From Enterobacter asburiae (GTDB lineage Bacteria; Pseudomonadota; Gammaproteobacteria; Enterobacterales; Enterobacteriaceae), in assembly GCF_024599655.1 (NCBI RefSeq), contig NZ_CP102247.1:4650001-4714000 (forward strand): DNA of 64,000 nt, in the 5' to 3' direction. The notes below the pieces were generated by a model. It searched no databases and had not been told where the DNA came from. It saw nothing but the letters and a program-made list of their open reading frames with translations. This document shows positions 38,108-46,441 of the stretch, one piece after another (positions within the stretch are counted from its first letter, which is position 1; every line of letters starts with the position of its first letter). A program made the position numbers and the translations under genes.

Positions 38108-39388
38108 ATGAACAGTTCGACCAATGCAGTAAAACGCTGGTGGTACATCATGCCAATCGTGTTTATCACGTACAGCCTGGCGTACCTTGACCGTGCCAAC
38201 TTCAGCTTCGCGTCCGCGGCGGGGATCACAGAGGACCTTGGCATCACCAAAGGTATCTCCTCCCTGCTGGGTGCCCTTTTCTTCCTGGGCTACTTCTTCT
38301 TCCAGATCCCCGGCGCGATTTACGCGGAACGCCGCAGCGTGCGTAAGCTGATCTTCGTCTGCCTGATCCTGTGGGGCGCCTGCGCGTCACTGACCGGCGT
38401 GGTGAACAATATTCCTGCCCTGGCCGCCATTCGCTTTATCCTCGGCGTCGTTGAGGCGGCGGTTATGCCGGCGATGCTGATCTACATCAGCAACTGGTTT
38501 ACCAAATCTGAACGCTCGCGCGCGAATACCTTCCTGATCCTCGGTAACCCGGTAACGGTGCTGTGGATGTCGGTGGTGTCTGGCTACCTGATCCAGTCCT
38601 TCGGCTGGCGCGAAATGTTTATCATCGAAGGGGTCCCGGCTGTAATTTGGGCATTCTGCTGGTGGGTGCTGGTGAAAGATAAACCTGCCCAGGCGAAATG
38701 GCTTTCCGAAGATGAAAAAGCGGCGCTGCAGGCGCAGCTGGATAAAGAACAGCAAGGTCTGAAGGCGGTTCGCAACTACGGTGAAGCCTTCCGCTCGCGC
38801 AACGTGATCCTGCTCTGCGCGCAGTACTTTACCTGGAGCATTGGCGTGTACGGCTTTGTGCTGTGGCTGCCGTCGATTATCCGCAGCGGCGGCGAAAACC
38901 TCGGCATGGTAGAAGTGGGCTGGCTCTCTTCCGTACCGTATCTGGCCGCGACCATCGCCATGATCGTCGCATCATGGGCATCGGATAAGCTGCAGAACCG
39001 TAAGCTGTTTGTCTGGCCGCTGCTGCTGATCGCTGCCTTTGCGTTCATTGGCTCCTGGGCCGTCGGCGCGAATCACTTCTGGGCCTCTTACGCCCTGCTG
39101 GTCATTGCAGGTGCCGCCATGTACGCCCCGTACGGTCCGTTCTTTGCCATCATCCCGGAAATGCTGCCGCGTAACGTGGCGGGTGGCGCGATGGCGCTGA
39201 TTAACAGTATGGGTGCGCTGGGTTCGTTCTGCGGCTCCTGGTTCGTCGGTTACCTGAACGGTGCCACAGGCAGTCCGTCCGCATCGTACATCTTTATGGG
39301 GGTGGCGCTTTTCGCCTCCGTGTGGCTTACTCTGATTGTTAAGCCTGCTAATAATCAACAACACCCTGTCGGCGCTCGCCACGCCTGA
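38108..39388 (+). CDS. kguT: 2-ketogluconate transporter, MFS
   Basis: Membrane transporter of 426 residues with about 12 predicted helices, of the anion:cation symporter type used for sugar acids. The first helix contains TYSLAYLDRANFSFASAAG, and helix 2-3 has GYFFFQIPGAIYAERRSVRK. The ATG at 38108 follows an AGAGG site; the open frame before it crosses repeat DNA. The place between kguK and ghrB, and the family, point to 2-ketogluconate uptake. Another sugar acid cannot be excluded. Confidence 0.8.
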   Translation: MNSSTNAVKRWWYIMPIVFITYSLAYLDRANFSFASAAGITEDLGITKGISSLLGALFFLGYFFFQIPGAIYAERRSVRKLIFVCLILWGACASLTGVVNNIPALAAIRFILGVVEAAVMPAMLIYISNWFTKSERSRANTFLILGNPVTVLWMSVVSGYLIQSFGWREMFIIEGVPAVIWAFCWWVLVKDKPAQAKWLSEDEKAALQAQLDKEQQGLKAVRNYGEAFRSRNVILLCAQYFTWSIGVYGFVLWLPSIIRSGGENLGMVEVGWLSSVPYLAATIAMIVASWASDKLQNRKLFVWPLLLIAAFAFIGSWAVGANHFWASYALLVIAGAAMYAPYGPFFAIIPEMLPRNVAGGAMALINSMGALGSFCGSWFVGYLNGATGSPSASYIFMGVALFASVWLTLIVKPANNQQHPVGARHA

Positions 39389-39414
39389 ACCCTTAAAAAT
39401 CAACGGAGATTAGC

Positions 39415-40389
39415 ATGAAGCCGTCCGTCATTTTGTATAAAGCACTGCCGGAAGATCTGCAGAAACGTCTTGAAGAACACTTCACCGTCACGCAGGTGAA
39501 GAACCTGAGCCCGGAAACCGTGGCGCAGCACGCCGAAGCGTTCGCCAGCGCCGAAGGCCTGCTGGGTTCAAGCGAGAAAGTGGATGTCGCCCTGCTGGAG
39601 AAAATGCCGAAGCTTCGTGCTACCTCTACCGTTTCCGTGGGTTACGACAACTTCGATGTGGACGCCCTTAATGCCCGCAAGATCCTGCTGATGCATACGC
39701 CACATGCCCTGACGGAAACCGTGGCCGACACGCTGATGGCGCTGGTACTCACCACGGCGCGTCGCGTGGTGGAAGTCGCCGGGCGCGTGAAAGCGGGCGA
39801 ATGGACAAAAAGCATTGGTCCGGACTGGTTCGGCGTGGACGTTCACGGCAAAACGCTGGGCATTGTTGGCATGGGGCGTATCGGGCTGGCGCTGGCGCAG
39901 CGCGCGCATTTTGGCTTCAACATGCCGATTCTGTATAACGCGCGTCGCCATCACGGTGAAGCCGAAGAACGCTTCAACGCGCGCTACTGCGAGCTGGATA
40001 TCCTGCTGCAGGAAGCTGATTTTGTTTGCCTGGTTCTGCCGCTGACGGACGAAACGCGCCATCTGATTGGCAAAGAGGCGTTTAAGAAAATGAAGCAGTC
40101 AGCCATTTTCATCAACGCGGGTCGCGGCCCGGTGGTGGATGAGAAGGCGCTGATTGAGGCCCTGCAGAACGGTGAGATCCATGCAGCAGGTCTGGACGTC
40201 TTTGAGCAGGAGCCGCTGCCGGTGGATTCCCCGCTGCTTTCGCTGCCTAACGTGGTTGCGCTGCCGCACATCGGCTCAGCCACCCATGAGACGCGCTACA
40301 GCATGGCGGCCACTGCGGTCGATAATCTCATCGCCGCCCTTAGCGGAAAGGTGGAGATAAACTGCGTGAACCCGCAGGTGCAACGATAG
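39415..40389 (+). CDS. ghrB: Glyoxylate/hydroxypyruvate and 2-ketoaldonate reductase GhrB (KguD slot)
   Basis: D-2-hydroxyacid dehydrogenase of 324 residues. In E. coli it reduces 2-ketogluconate, hydroxypyruvate and glyoxylate with NADPH. The nucleotide-binding motif is GMGRIGLALAQR. The catalytic residues lie in INAGRGPVVDE (arginine), DVFEQEPL (glutamate) and LPHIGSATHETR (histidine). It starts 26 bases after kguT, so in this genome it is likely cotranscribed with kguEKT, and it takes the place of KguD, the 2-keto-6-phosphogluconate reductase of Pseudomonas. Confidence 0.93.
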   Translation: MKPSVILYKALPEDLQKRLEEHFTVTQVKNLSPETVAQHAEAFASAEGLLGSSEKVDVALLEKMPKLRATSTVSVGYDNFDVDALNARKILLMHTPHALTETVADTLMALVLTTARRVVEVAGRVKAGEWTKSIGPDWFGVDVHGKTLGIVGMGRIGLALAQRAHFGFNMPILYNARRHHGEAEERFNARYCELDILLQEADFVCLVLPLTDETRHLIGKEAFKKMKQSAIFINAGRGPVVDEKALIEALQNGEIHAAGLDVFEQEPLPVDSPLLSLPNVVALPHIGSATHETRYSMAATAVDNLIAALSGKVEINCVNPQVQR

Positions 40390-40394
40390 AAACG

Positions 40395-40421
40395 AAAAAA
40401 CCCGCCAGAAGGCGGGTTTTT
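40395..40421. terminator. Bidirectional terminator between ghrB and cspA
   Basis: The stem CCCGCC with GGCGGG, loop AGAA, is flanked by A and T runs and serves ghrB (plus) and cspA (minus). Confidence 0.9.
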
Positions 40422-40447
40422 GAATTTTGTGCTACTGGGTTGGAAGC

Positions 40448-40660
40448 TTACAGGCTTACAACGTTACCAGCTGCTGGGCCTTTAGCGCCGCTTTCGATGG
40501 TGAAGGAAACTTTCTGACCTTCATCCAGAGATTTGTAGCCATCGTTCTGGATAGCAGAGAAGTGTACGAACACGTCTTTTGAGCCATCGTCAGGAGTGAT
40601 GAAGCCGAAACCTTTATCAGCGTTGAACCATTTTACCAGACCAGTCATTTTAGCAGACAT
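40448..40660 (-). CDS. cspA: Major cold-shock protein CspA
   Basis: A 70-residue single-domain RNA chaperone that melts structures in mRNA at low temperature. RNP1 is KGFGFITP and RNP2 is VFVHF. The sequence differs from E. coli CspA at few positions and lacks the CspB/CspG-type changes. A 156-base leader matching the E. coli cspA thermosensor confirms the assignment. In E. coli K-12 cspA lies beyond yiaG on the other side; here it is between ghrB and yiaF on the minus strand. Confidence 0.95.
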   Translation of the reverse strand: MSAKMTGLVKWFNADKGFGFITPDDGSKDVFVHFSAIQNDGYKSLDEGQKVSFTIESGAKGPAAGNVVSL

Positions 40661-40816
40661 AGAAATTACCTTATTAACAAATATATTGAGCCTTCCGGCT
40701 TGATGGATTGCGTTACAGATTTTTAAGCGATGAAGGAAGGGTCACAACGAAGGGTATCTATGGATAACAATCTGGACTGCTTTACTAAACTGCTTTAGGT
40801 CTGTGTAACAAACCGA
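40661..40816 (-). promoter_or_regulatory. cspA cold-shock 5' leader (thermosensor)
   Basis: The leader starts near CGGTTTG and contains CAGACC, matching the 'cold box' at the start of E. coli cspA mRNA. Further segments such as AGATACCC, AAAATCTGTAA and a purine-rich GCCGGAAGGC stem also match. The 156-base length is close to the 159 bases known for E. coli. Confidence 0.85.
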
Positions 40817-40824
40817 CGGAGATA

Positions 40825-40853
40825 GTTATACCGATGTGGTAGAAGAATGACAA
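40825..40853 (-). promoter_or_regulatory. cspA promoter
   Basis: On the minus strand -35 TTGTCA (40848-40853), a 17-base spacer and -10 TATAAC (40825-40830) place the start at the cold box. Confidence 0.85.
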
Positions 40854-40873
40854 GCGTTATTTTCGATAAGCAT

Positions 40874-40904
40874 AAAAAAAACCCCGCCGGGAGCAGGGTT
40901 TTTT
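40874..40904 (-). terminator. yiaF terminator
   Basis: On the minus strand CCCTGC pairs with GCGGGG and an eight-T run follows. It starts within five bases of the yiaF stop and lies just upstream of the cspA promoter. Confidence 0.8.
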
Positions 40905-40908
40905 CGGT

Positions 40909-41619
40909 TTATTCTGTGGCCGTGACGGCGGCACTCCAGGCCTGGCTAAAGGCCTGATGCTGGGAGGCCAGCGGCCCAATCAGCGTATTGTACTGGCTTG
41001 CCTGCTGCGAGGTCGGGAACTGAATGCCGTTGGCAACAAAGCTCACCTGCGTATTCTGCTGGGCGATAAAGTCACCCACCTGAACCAGCTGCTGCGTGAA
41101 GATTTGCGCGGCCGGAATCAGCGGTTGCAGCGCTTCAGAAGGCTTGGTCACCACTTTCTCATACACTTTGTCGAAGACCGGTTTGAGATCGTCGCCCTGC
41201 TTCAGCGCAGAACGTGACGCGTCAGCCTGCATTTTCGCATTCTGCAACTGCTGGCTCAGCACGCCAAGCGCACCGTTGGACTGGCGAAGCGGTTCGCGCT
41301 GCGTCATATAATCCTGCGGAACGCGGATGGCGTTCACGCTATCCACCACGGGACGAATTCCGGAATCCATCGCCTGGCTCACCTGCTGTGAATAACCATA
41401 AAGAATGGCGTAATCGGACACGAAGGGGCCAAACTGTTTTTTCTGATCCGCAGTCAGCGTCGGCAACCGCTCGCCGCTGCGCATCACTGTATTCTGTAGA
41501 AAATCGATAAACGCTTTGCGCTGATCGCCTTCTTTATCAAAACACCCACTCAGGCTAACAACCATCAACAACGCCGCAATAGGCGCAAACCAGCGAGAGC
41601 AGGACTTTCCTGTCGCCAT
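40909..41619 (-). CDS. yiaF: Conserved lipoprotein YiaF
   Basis: A 236-residue protein with a lipoprotein signal (VSLSGC, C26). The mature part is largely helical, with RKAFIDFLQNTVMRSGERLP and several glutamine-rich segments. The ATG at 41619 with GGAG matches E. coli YiaF; a longer frame adds 20 residues without support. The role is unknown. It is divergent from yiaG, as in E. coli. Confidence 0.92.
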   Translation of the reverse strand: MATGKSCSRWFAPIAALLMVVSLSGCFDKEGDQRKAFIDFLQNTVMRSGERLPTLTADQKKQFGPFVSDYAILYGYSQQVSQAMDSGIRPVVDSVNAIRVPQDYMTQREPLRQSNGALGVLSQQLQNAKMQADASRSALKQGDDLKPVFDKVYEKVVTKPSEALQPLIPAAQIFTQQLVQVGDFIAQQNTQVSFVANGIQFPTSQQASQYNTLIGPLASQHQAFSQAWSAAVTATE

Positions 41620-41950
41620 TTTATTACTCCTTTCACCCAAAAAAGCGCACACCGGCACACGCGTGCCCGACGCTGACAAGGATAGTCCAGGTCAGCCTTG
41701 CAAGATACTCTTTTCATGCAAAACGGCTATTGCCGATTTATTTCTTACCATTTACAAAAAAATACCTGACGAAGCCGACATATGACTAATCAGGGAATTA
41801 GCATAACTATCCATATTGCTGAATCGGATAAAGCGATCGTTACCGCACGATTAATCACACCCGTGACGATCCTGGGTTGGTATTAGGGACTATTCTTAAC
41901 TGGCTCTCTGATGTTCTTGATCACGATGTGAGATTTAAGAGGAGTCCTCA
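41620..41950. other. Divergent yiaF / yiaG intergenic region
   Basis: A 331-base gap. It contains a possible 34-codon frame (41782-41886) with a weak ribosome-binding site. No clear promoter or known operator could be assigned. Confidence 0.5.
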
Positions 41951-42238
41951 ATGGAATATAAAGATCCTGAGTTTGAGCTGCTGAGCAGCCTGGAACAGAT
42001 CATTTTTAAAGATGTACCGCAGACGATTAGCCTGCAACAAAAATCCAATCCCTTTACAGAATATGAGCAATTGCGCAAAGGGACAGGATTGAAAACCGAA
42101 GAATTCGCCAGAGCGATGGGTGTCAGCGTGGCTATGGTGCAGGAGTGGGAGTCAAAACGTGAGAAACCCACCCCAACCGAGTTAAGGCTGATGCGCCTGA
42201 TTCAGGCCAACCCTGCACTCAGCAAACAGATAGCGTAG
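41951..42238 (+). CDS. yiaG: HTH-type regulator YiaG
   Basis: A 95-residue protein similar to E. coli YiaG. The C-terminal half carries a Cro/C1-type helix-turn-helix (GLKTEEFARAMGVSVAMVQEWE, read in two parts), resembling antitoxins of HigA/MqsA type. An AGGAG site precedes the ATG. No toxin-like partner is next to it, so it is probably a lone DNA-binding protein. Function unknown. Confidence 0.9.
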   Translation: MEYKDPEFELLSSLEQIIFKDVPQTISLQQKSNPFTEYEQLRKGTGLKTEEFARAMGVSVAMVQEWESKREKPTPTELRLMRLIQANPALSKQIA

Positions 42239-42250
42239 TCAAGTTTGAAC

Positions 42251-42277
42251 GCCCCCGCCTCTGCGGGGGCTTGTGTT
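42251..42277. terminator. Terminator-like hairpin between yiaG and the ABC-F gene
   Basis: The strong stem GCCCCCGC with GCGGGGGC, loop CTCT, lies between two converging genes. The T tract is imperfect on both sides. Confidence 0.6.
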
Positions 42278-43896
42278 TAAAGGCTCTCACAACGCCAGCC
42301 CGCCTCTTCCCACACCCATTCATGCGTTAACGTTAAGCCTCTTAAAAACGCCTCATCGTGTGATACCACCAGCAGAGCCCCGGGGAAATTGGCCAGCGCC
42401 GCTTCAATGGCCTGGACCGAGGCCAGATCCAGATGGTTAGTCGGTTCATCCAGCAGCAGAAGCTGCGTGGCCTCCGCGCGCCACAGCACGCAGGCCAGGG
42501 CGGCCTTAAGACGCTCGCCGCCGCTGAGTTCCGCCAGCGGGAGCGAAACTTTGTCGGCACCCAGTTGAAGCTGCGCCAGACGGGTTCGCAATACCCCCTC
42601 TTCCAGAGGCGTATGACCCAGGTTGAGATGCGTCATGACCGACTGCGAAAGATCGAGCCGGGACAGATGCTGGTCGAGATAGGCGCAGCTGACTGAAACC
42701 TTACAGGTACCCGAACGGGGGGCAATCTCGCCGAGGAGGATTTTTAACAGCGTCGATTTACCGCAGCCGTTCGGTCCCTTTAACGCCACGCGCATCGGTC
42801 CGTCCATCCGCCAGTTGAGCGGAGGAACTGGCACATGCGGCAGCACCAGATCCTCCAGCACCAGCACCTGCTTCCCCTCCGGGATCTGGCTCCCCGGCAG
42901 GGTGAACATTACCGGGTTATCTTCCTCAACGCGTTCACGCGCCTTATTTACCGCGGCGTTGAGGGCTTCATTTTGCTCGCTGTGCTGTTTTTTCCAGGAG
43001 CCGATCCGCTCCTTTGCCGCGCCTTTATATTTGACCCGCTCGAACGACGCGATATTCAGGGTATCGACGGTGCGCAATGTCTTTGCCGAACGCCGCTGGC
43101 TGTCATCATGCTCTTTTTGCATGCGTACCCGAGTGCGTTTGCGCTCGGTTGCCGCATGTTCCAGCGCCGCGCGGGCCGCCTGCTGTTCGGCATCGCGCTG
43201 GGTTTGATAATCCGCATAATTCCCGCCGTAGCTGCGCAGACCCGAGGCGCTCAGCTCGAGGATACGCGGCACCTGCTCCAGAAGTTCGCGGTCATGGGAG
43301 GCTACCAGTACGCCGCCCTGAAAACGGCTGAGCTGGTCGTAGAACCACGCCCGGCCTTGTCGATCCAGATGGTTAGTGGGCTCGTCCAGCAGCATGAAAT
43401 CCGCCTCAGCCGTAAACGCCCCGCACAGCAGGGCGCGGATGCGCTCGCCGCCGCTGAGTTCACCGGCAGGTTTATCCGGGTCAAACGGTGGGAGCTGCGC
43501 ATTGCTAAACGCCTCGCTCAGGCGCTCGGCAACATCCCAGTGGCCGTCGAGCAACTCCAGATCGTCAGGCTGATAGTCGCCGCTGTCGATGCGCTTACGC
43601 GCCGTAAAAATCGCGTCATACCCGAGCAGTTCAGCCAGCGTCGTCTGCGGCGAAATGACGTGCTGCTGCGCCACATAGACATGCGAGCCAAAGCGTTCGA
43701 TATGACCGGTAGCCGGTTCGTCCAGCCCCGCCAGCAGACGCAGCAGACGCGTTTTCCCGCTGCCGTTACGGCCAACCAGCGCGCACAGGGCGGGTTCCAG
43801 CGTGAGATTCAGCGGACCAAAAAGGGTATCGCCCGTCGGAAACTGACAGGTGACCTGATGCAAAATAAAAGAAGGGGACTGCGCAAAATGAGCCAT
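42277..43896 (-). CDS. ABC-F family ATPase
   Basis: A soluble protein of 539 residues with two ABC domains and no membrane segment, which places it in the ABC-F family that acts on the ribosome. Domain 1 has Walker A GRNGSGKT, signature LSGGERIRALL and Walker B LLDEPTNHLD. Domain 2 has GPNGCGKST, LSGGERLKAAL and LLDEPTNHLD. A basic linker of about 95 residues (ERKRTRVRMQKEHDDSQRRS) separates them. The ATG at 43896 has AGGAG at five bases. It is not one of the four E. coli ABC-F genes by context. Translation quality control and antibiotic protection are both possible; the specific role is unknown. Confidence 0.88.
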   Translation of the reverse strand: MAHFAQSPSFILHQVTCQFPTGDTLFGPLNLTLEPALCALVGRNGSGKTRLLRLLAGLDEPATGHIERFGSHVYVAQQHVISPQTTLAELLGYDAIFTARKRIDSGDYQPDDLELLDGHWDVAERLSEAFSNAQLPPFDPDKPAGELSGGERIRALLCGAFTAEADFMLLDEPTNHLDRQGRAWFYDQLSRFQGGVLVASHDRELLEQVPRILELSASGLRSYGGNYADYQTQRDAEQQAARAALEHAATERKRTRVRMQKEHDDSQRRSAKTLRTVDTLNIASFERVKYKGAAKERIGSWKKQHSEQNEALNAAVNKARERVEEDNPVMFTLPGSQIPEGKQVLVLEDLVLPHVPVPPLNWRMDGPMRVALKGPNGCGKSTLLKILLGEIAPRSGTCKVSVSCAYLDQHLSRLDLSQSVMTHLNLGHTPLEEGVLRTRLAQLQLGADKVSLPLAELSGGERLKAALACVLWRAEATQLLLLDEPTNHLDLASVQAIEAALANFPGALLVVSHDEAFLRGLTLTHEWVWEEAGWRCESL

Positions 43897-43944
43897 AAGC
43901 ACTCCTGAATGAAATCAAAACATCCCCTGCCGACGCGGTGGCGT

Positions 43945-43982
43945 TTAGCAAGGATCGAAATTCATCAGTCGCGTTTGTTCAT
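43945..43982 (-). CDS. Two overlapping mini-ORFs in the ABC-F leader
   Basis: On the minus strand an ATG at 43982 encodes MNKRD and stops at 43965. Its TGA overlaps the ATG of a second frame encoding MNFDPC (43965-43945). They lie 48 bases or more before the ABC-F start. Short leader peptides control many antibiotic-responsive ABC-F genes by ribosome stalling. Neither mini-ORF has a strong ribosome-binding site, so this is tentative. Confidence 0.25.
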
Positions 43983-44075
43983 TTTTGGGGGGCGCTCCAG
44001 CGCGAGAAAGTTAACGGGCTAAGGATAACGGTAATGTGTTGACCATTTCAAGGTTAAATTTTGGGCGACTTATAC

Positions 44076-44165
44076 TCCCTCTCCCTTTGGGCTGAGGAAT
44101 CCCCACCAAATATTGTCTGCACAGACGGCCCCCTCTCCCTTGAGGGAGAGGGCTGGGGTGAGGGG
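44076..44165. repeat. Palindromic repeat pair (one copy degenerate)
   Basis: The intact copy (44131-44165) is CCCTCTCCCTTGAGGGAGAG with a GGCTGGGGTGAGGGG tail. The left copy (44076-44107) keeps only the CCCTCTCCC and CCCCACC arms. Confidence 0.7.
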
Positions 44166-44273
44166 GAACATACAGCTGTGGTGGTCATTCCGCTCACGTT
44201 ATGTTCCTTGCTACCCTGTAACGACAATACCCGTGAGCGTGCCAGGGCGGCACAATCGCGATCGGCTAAACCT

Positions 44274-44303
44274 GCCGGATGGCGCTGCGCTTATCCGGCC
44301 TAC
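44274..44303. repeat. REP-type element
   Basis: GCCGGATGGCGCTGCGCTTA followed by TCCGGCCTAC matches the enteric REP (palindromic unit) consensus. It lies downstream of glyS. Confidence 0.85.
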
Positions 44304-44314
44304 AAAAGACCCAT

Positions 44315-44340
44315 AAAAAAACCCGCCGAAGCGGGTTTTT
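44315..44340 (-). terminator. glyS terminator
   Basis: The stem AACCCGC with GCGGGTT, loop of four, is followed by a T run on the minus strand about 25 bases after the glyS stop. It looks bidirectional. Confidence 0.85.
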
Positions 44341-44362
44341 AGCATTTGTCACAGCGGACACA

Positions 44363-46432
44363 TTACTGCAGCAGCGAAATATCCGCCACGCGCAGGAAAA
44401 GTTCGCGCAGTTTCTCGAGCATGGAGAGACGGTTAACACGCAGCTCTTTATCTTCTACGTTCACCATCACTTTCTCGAAGAAGGCGTCGATAACGTCACG
44501 CAGCTCGGCCAGCTCCACCAGCGCTTCCTGGTAGCGACCTTCCGCGAAGTACGGCTCGAGCTTGTCGCGCAGCACCACAACCTGCATCGCCAGGGCGATC
44601 TCTTCCGGCTCTTTCAGGGTTGCGGCGTTCACGCGCTCGTTCAGCGTCTCGTCGGATTTCGCCAGAATGTTGGATACACGCTTGTTGGCCGCGGCCAGGG
44701 CAGATGCCGCTTCCAGGGTACGGAAGTGGGAAACCGCCTTCATACGCGCATCGAAATCAGCCGGACGAGTCGGACGACGCGCCAGCACCGCCTGAATGGT
44801 GTCAACGGTGTAACCTTCGTCCTGATACCACGCGCGGAAACGACCGAGCATAAAGTCGATCACGTCATCCACAACCTTCGCGTTGGTCAGCTTGTCGCCG
44901 TACAGACGCACCGCTTCTTCGGTCAGCGTCTGCAGATCCAGGTTCAGGTTCTTCTCAACGATGATACGCAGCACGCCCAGCGCAGCACGACGCAGCGCAA
45001 ACGGGTCTTTGTCGCCTTTCGGATGCTGACCGATACCAAAGATACCCGCCAGGGTGTCCATCTTATCGGCAATCGCCACGGCGCAGGCAACCGGGTTGGA
45101 CGGCAGGTCGTCACCCGCAAAGCGCGGCTGATACTGCTCGTTCAGGGCCACGGCCACGTCTTCCGCTTCGCCATCGTGACGCGCGTAGTGCATGCCCATC
45201 ACGCCCTGGGTGTCGGTAAATTCGAACACCATGTTGGTCATCAGGTCGCACTTGGACAGCAGGCCAGCACGCGTCGCGTGGTTGACGTCTGCACCGATTT
45301 CGCGGGCAATCCAGCCGGACAGTTCCGCAATGCGGTCGGTCTTGTCGCGCAGCGTACCCAGCTGCTGCTGGAACAGCACGGTCTGCAGACGCGGCAGGTT
45401 ATCTTCCAGACGCTTTTTACGGTCGGTATTGAAGAAGAACTCGGCATCCGCCAGACGTGGGCGCACCACTTTCTCGTTACCGGAGATAATCTGGATCGGA
45501 TCTTTTGATTCGATGTTCGCCACGAAGATGAAGTTTGGCAGCAGCTTGCCGTCGTTGGCGTATACCGGGAAGTACTTCTGGTCACCCTTCATGGTGTACA
45601 CCAGCGCTTCAGCCGGAACGGCCAGGAATTTCTCTTCGAACTTCGCGGTCAGCACAACCGGCCATTCAACCAGAGAGGTCACTTCTTCCAGCAGGCTTTC
45701 GCTCAGGTCGGCGTTACCGCCAATCTGGCGCGCCGCTTCTTCGGCGTCCGCTTTGATTTTGGCTTTACGCTGTTCGTAGTCGGCAATGACTTTACCGCGC
45801 TCCAGCAGGATCTGCGGGTACTGGTCAGCATTGTCGATGGTGAACTCAGGCTCGCCCATAAAGCGGTGGCCACGGATCACGCGATCGGACGCCACGCCCA
45901 GAATGGTCGCAGGGATAACGGTATCGCCCAGCAGCAGGGTCACGGTGTGAACCGGACGCACGAAGTGCACGTCGGACGCGCCCCAGCGCATCAGCTTAGG
46001 AATCGGCAGCTTCGCCAGCGAAGTGGCAATCATGTCCGGCAGCAGCGCTTCCGCGCTTTCGCCTTTCACGTGCGCACGATACAGCAGCCACTCGCCTTTA
46101 TCCGTGGTCAGACGCTCGGCCTGATCGACGGTGATGCCGCAGCCGCGCGCCCAGCCTTCAGCCGCTTTGCTCGGCTTGCCTTCCGCGTCAAACGCCTGGG
46201 CAATCGCCGGGCCACGTTTTTCGACTTCACGATCCGGTTGAGACGCCGCCAGATTTGCCACTTTCAGCGCCAGACGGCGCGGTGCGGCAAACCACTCAAT
46301 TTTACCGTGTGCCAGGCCAGCGTTATCCAGCTCAGCGGTCACGTTCGCAGCAAAAGATTCAGCCAGGCTGCGCAGGGCTTTTGGTGGCAGCTCTTCGGTG
46401 CCGATTTCCACCAGGAAAGTTTTCTCAGACAT
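44363..46432 (-). CDS. glyS: Glycyl-tRNA synthetase beta subunit
   Basis: Tetrameric (alpha2beta2) glycyl-tRNA synthetase, beta chain, which binds tRNA. The 689 residues begin MSEKTFLVEIGTEELPPKAL. The segment containing MGMHYARHDGE carries histidines typical of the HD-like domain, and an anticodon-binding region lies at the C-terminus. It lies 9 bases after glyQ. A terminator follows. Confidence 0.98.
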   Translation of the reverse strand: MSEKTFLVEIGTEELPPKALRSLAESFAANVTAELDNAGLAHGKIEWFAAPRRLALKVANLAASQPDREVEKRGPAIAQAFDAEGKPSKAAEGWARGCGITVDQAERLTTDKGEWLLYRAHVKGESAEALLPDMIATSLAKLPIPKLMRWGASDVHFVRPVHTVTLLLGDTVIPATILGVASDRVIRGHRFMGEPEFTIDNADQYPQILLERGKVIADYEQRKAKIKADAEEAARQIGGNADLSESLLEEVTSLVEWPVVLTAKFEEKFLAVPAEALVYTMKGDQKYFPVYANDGKLLPNFIFVANIESKDPIQIISGNEKVVRPRLADAEFFFNTDRKKRLEDNLPRLQTVLFQQQLGTLRDKTDRIAELSGWIAREIGADVNHATRAGLLSKCDLMTNMVFEFTDTQGVMGMHYARHDGEAEDVAVALNEQYQPRFAGDDLPSNPVACAVAIADKMDTLAGIFGIGQHPKGDKDPFALRRAALGVLRIIVEKNLNLDLQTLTEEAVRLYGDKLTNAKVVDDVIDFMLGRFRAWYQDEGYTVDTIQAVLARRPTRPADFDARMKAVSHFRTLEAASALAAANKRVSNILAKSDETLNERVNAATLKEPEEIALAMQVVVLRDKLEPYFAEGRYQEALVELAELRDVIDAFFEKVMVNVEDKELRVNRLSMLEKLRELFLRVADISLLQ

Positions 46433-46441
46433 GGCCGCCTC

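Larger units (their letters stand above)
43897..44362. other. ABC-F upstream region with repeats
   Basis: A 466-base gap. From left to right it holds the ABC-F leader with two overlapping mini-ORFs (43945-43982), a degenerate and an intact palindromic repeat, a REP-like element and the glyS terminator. No larger gene is seen. Confidence 0.7.

Noticed and set aside
42835..43908. 357-codon frame opposite the ABC-F gene
   Set aside because: Antisense to two complete ABC domains with all motifs intact.
44279..45508. 409-codon frame opposite glyS
   Set aside because: Antisense shadow of glyS that begins inside a REP element.
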